From NCBI GenBank assembly GCA_030604975.1, contig JAUVUV010000122.1, forward strand, positions 1 through 6,605: a stretch of DNA of 6,605 nucleotides, written 5' to 3'. This document shows, one piece after another, positions 6,417 through 6,605 of this stretch. Below the pieces are notes generated by a model, which worked only from the letters and a program-made list of their open reading frames with translations, made no database searches and had not been told where the DNA came from. Made by a program: the position numbers and the translations under genes. The DNA comes from Candidatus Glassiibacteriota bacterium (GTDB taxonomy: Bacteria > Gemmatimonadota > Glassbacteria > GWA2-58-10). Position 1 is the stretch's first letter. Each line of letters opens with the position of its first letter.

Positions 6417-6447
6417 CCACCCGTAGTGGCCGCTTGTAGCTAACAAG
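6417..6447 (+). repeat. Two small tandem hairpins upstream of the structured RNA candidate
   Basis: CCAC/GTGG (6417-6420 with 6426-6429, loop CCGTA) and CTTGT/ACAAG (6433-6437 with 6443-6447, loop AGCTA) lie 3 nt apart. They may be the 5' part of the same RNA as the larger fold at 6467-6581. Alone they are too short to be convincing. Confidence 0.25.
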
Positions 6448-6466
6448 GTGGATATATTGGCAGATT

Positions 6467-6581
6467 ACAGTCCTGTCCCAGGCAGTCGGCAATCAGGCCA
6501 TATGCCTGTTTTCAGGAGTATTTGCTGTGCTAAGGACTGTTGTTCCTGGAAAAAGGAGCAACCTATCCCGTGTGTGGGATA
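6467..6581 (+). ncRNA. Candidate structured leader RNA, no known family
   Basis: Read on the plus strand, ACAGTCCT/AGGACTGT (6467-6474 with 6533-6540) is a perfect 8-bp closing helix. It encloses CGGCAA/TTGCTG (6487-6492 with 6522-6527, one G-U) and CAGGC/GCCTG (6494-6498 with 6504-6508). Directly abutting is TGTTCCT/AGGAGCA (6541-6547 with 6554-6560, one G-U, loop GGAAAA), then TATCCC/GGGATA (6564-6569 with 6576-6581, loop GTGTGT). Both wobble pairs would be A-C mismatches on the other strand, which favours plus-strand transcription. No conserved core of TPP, cobalamin, SAM, FMN, lysine, glycine or cyclic di-GMP riboswitches was recognised, nor 6S, SRP, RNase P or tmRNA. A cis-regulatory leader for a downstream gene is the best guess. 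Structure was found by eye, without energy calculation. Confidence 0.35.
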
Positions 6582-6589
6582 AAGGGTCT

Positions 6590-6596
6590 GGAGAGG
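6590..6596 (+). promoter_or_regulatory. Shine-Dalgarno-like site at the right edge
   Basis: GGAGAGG on the plus strand is followed by exactly nine nucleotides before the window ends. That is the usual distance to a start codon, so a plus-strand gene may begin at or just after 6606. This cannot be confirmed inside the window. Confidence 0.35.
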
Positions 6597-6605
6597 ATTT
6601 CTAAG

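Larger units (their letters stand above)
6062..6605. other. Gene-free region, probably divergent intergenic
   Basis: No convincing gene was found in these 544 bases on either strand. The left edge holds the HDOD promoter and palindrome. From 6130 to 6300 the sequence is AT-rich with nothing recognisable. A 7-bp inverted repeat TTTCCGG/CCGGAAA (6319-6325 with 6338-6344, 12-nt loop) follows. From about 6400 the composition shifts to more G and C and hairpins become dense, ending in a possible ribosome binding site at 6590-6596. The simplest reading is a region between the minus-strand operon and a plus-strand gene beyond the window. Confidence 0.6.

Noticed and set aside
6395..6430. T-box-like GGGTGGTGATTCCCGGG on the minus strand
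   Set aside because: Only the GGGTGGT part resembles the T-box antiterminator. No specifier stem was found, and the downstream gene (HDOD, with its own promoter) is not a usual T-box target.
6372..6443. Short plus-strand frame MNQEACLIKTLARESPPVVAACS
   Set aside because: Only 23 codons, without a ribosome binding site, and overlapping the hairpins of the RNA candidate.
6438..6450. GCTAACAAGG resembling an integron attC end or the 16S rRNA 3' region
   Set aside because: The match is about ten bases. No partner attC half, gene cassette or further rRNA sequence is present.
6062..6605. Search for tRNA, tmRNA, RNase P, SRP or 6S RNA and for CRISPR repeats
   Set aside because: No TPsiC-like GTTCGA with flanking stems, no conserved cores of these RNAs and no regularly spaced direct repeats were seen.

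Overview
The window is a minus-strand gene block from a Gram-negative bacterium of moderate GC content. The Gram-negative call rests on a large secreted protein with the layout of an outer-membrane beta-barrel. The lineage cannot be fixed from sequence reading alone. A CBM9-like/DUF5916 barrel protein next to a PAS hybrid kinase and an HDOD protein would fit FCB-group or candidate-phylum bacteria (for example Zixibacteria-like lineages) or a deltaproteobacterium. That placement is inference.

Layout, read in the direction of transcription (right to left). At 6061-5183 there is an HDOD-domain protein with a good sigma-70-type promoter just upstream. Its stop codon overlaps the ATG of a soluble PAS/histidine kinase/receiver hybrid kinase (5186-3447) as ATGA, so the two form a translationally coupled signalling operon. 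A probable rho-independent terminator lies about 120 nt after the kinase. A gene-free stretch (3446-3101) with several inverted repeats follows, then a new promoter and a GTG-started gene for a 187-aa membrane-anchored coiled-coil protein of unknown function (3100-2537). After a 126-nt gap comes the 763-aa exported CBM9-like/DUF5916 protein (2410-119). A strong Shine-Dalgarno sequence overlaps its stop codon, suggesting that another gene starts near position 100 and runs off the left edge.

The right end (6062-6605) has no convincing gene. It holds the HDOD promoter, a 12-bp perfect palindrome in the short HDOD leader and, at the far right, a cluster of nested and tandem hairpins. These end in a Shine-Dalgarno-like GGAGAGG nine nucleotides before the window stops. 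Its two wobble pairs are G-U when read on the plus strand and would be A-C mismatches on the minus strand. This favours a plus-strand leader RNA in front of a gene just outside the window, and it is the most interesting unexplained structure here.

Functionally, the HDOD/kinase pair looks like a cytoplasmic sensing module with no output domain of its own. Its target is not in the window. The envelope genes on the left have separate signals and there is no direct evidence that the kinase controls them.
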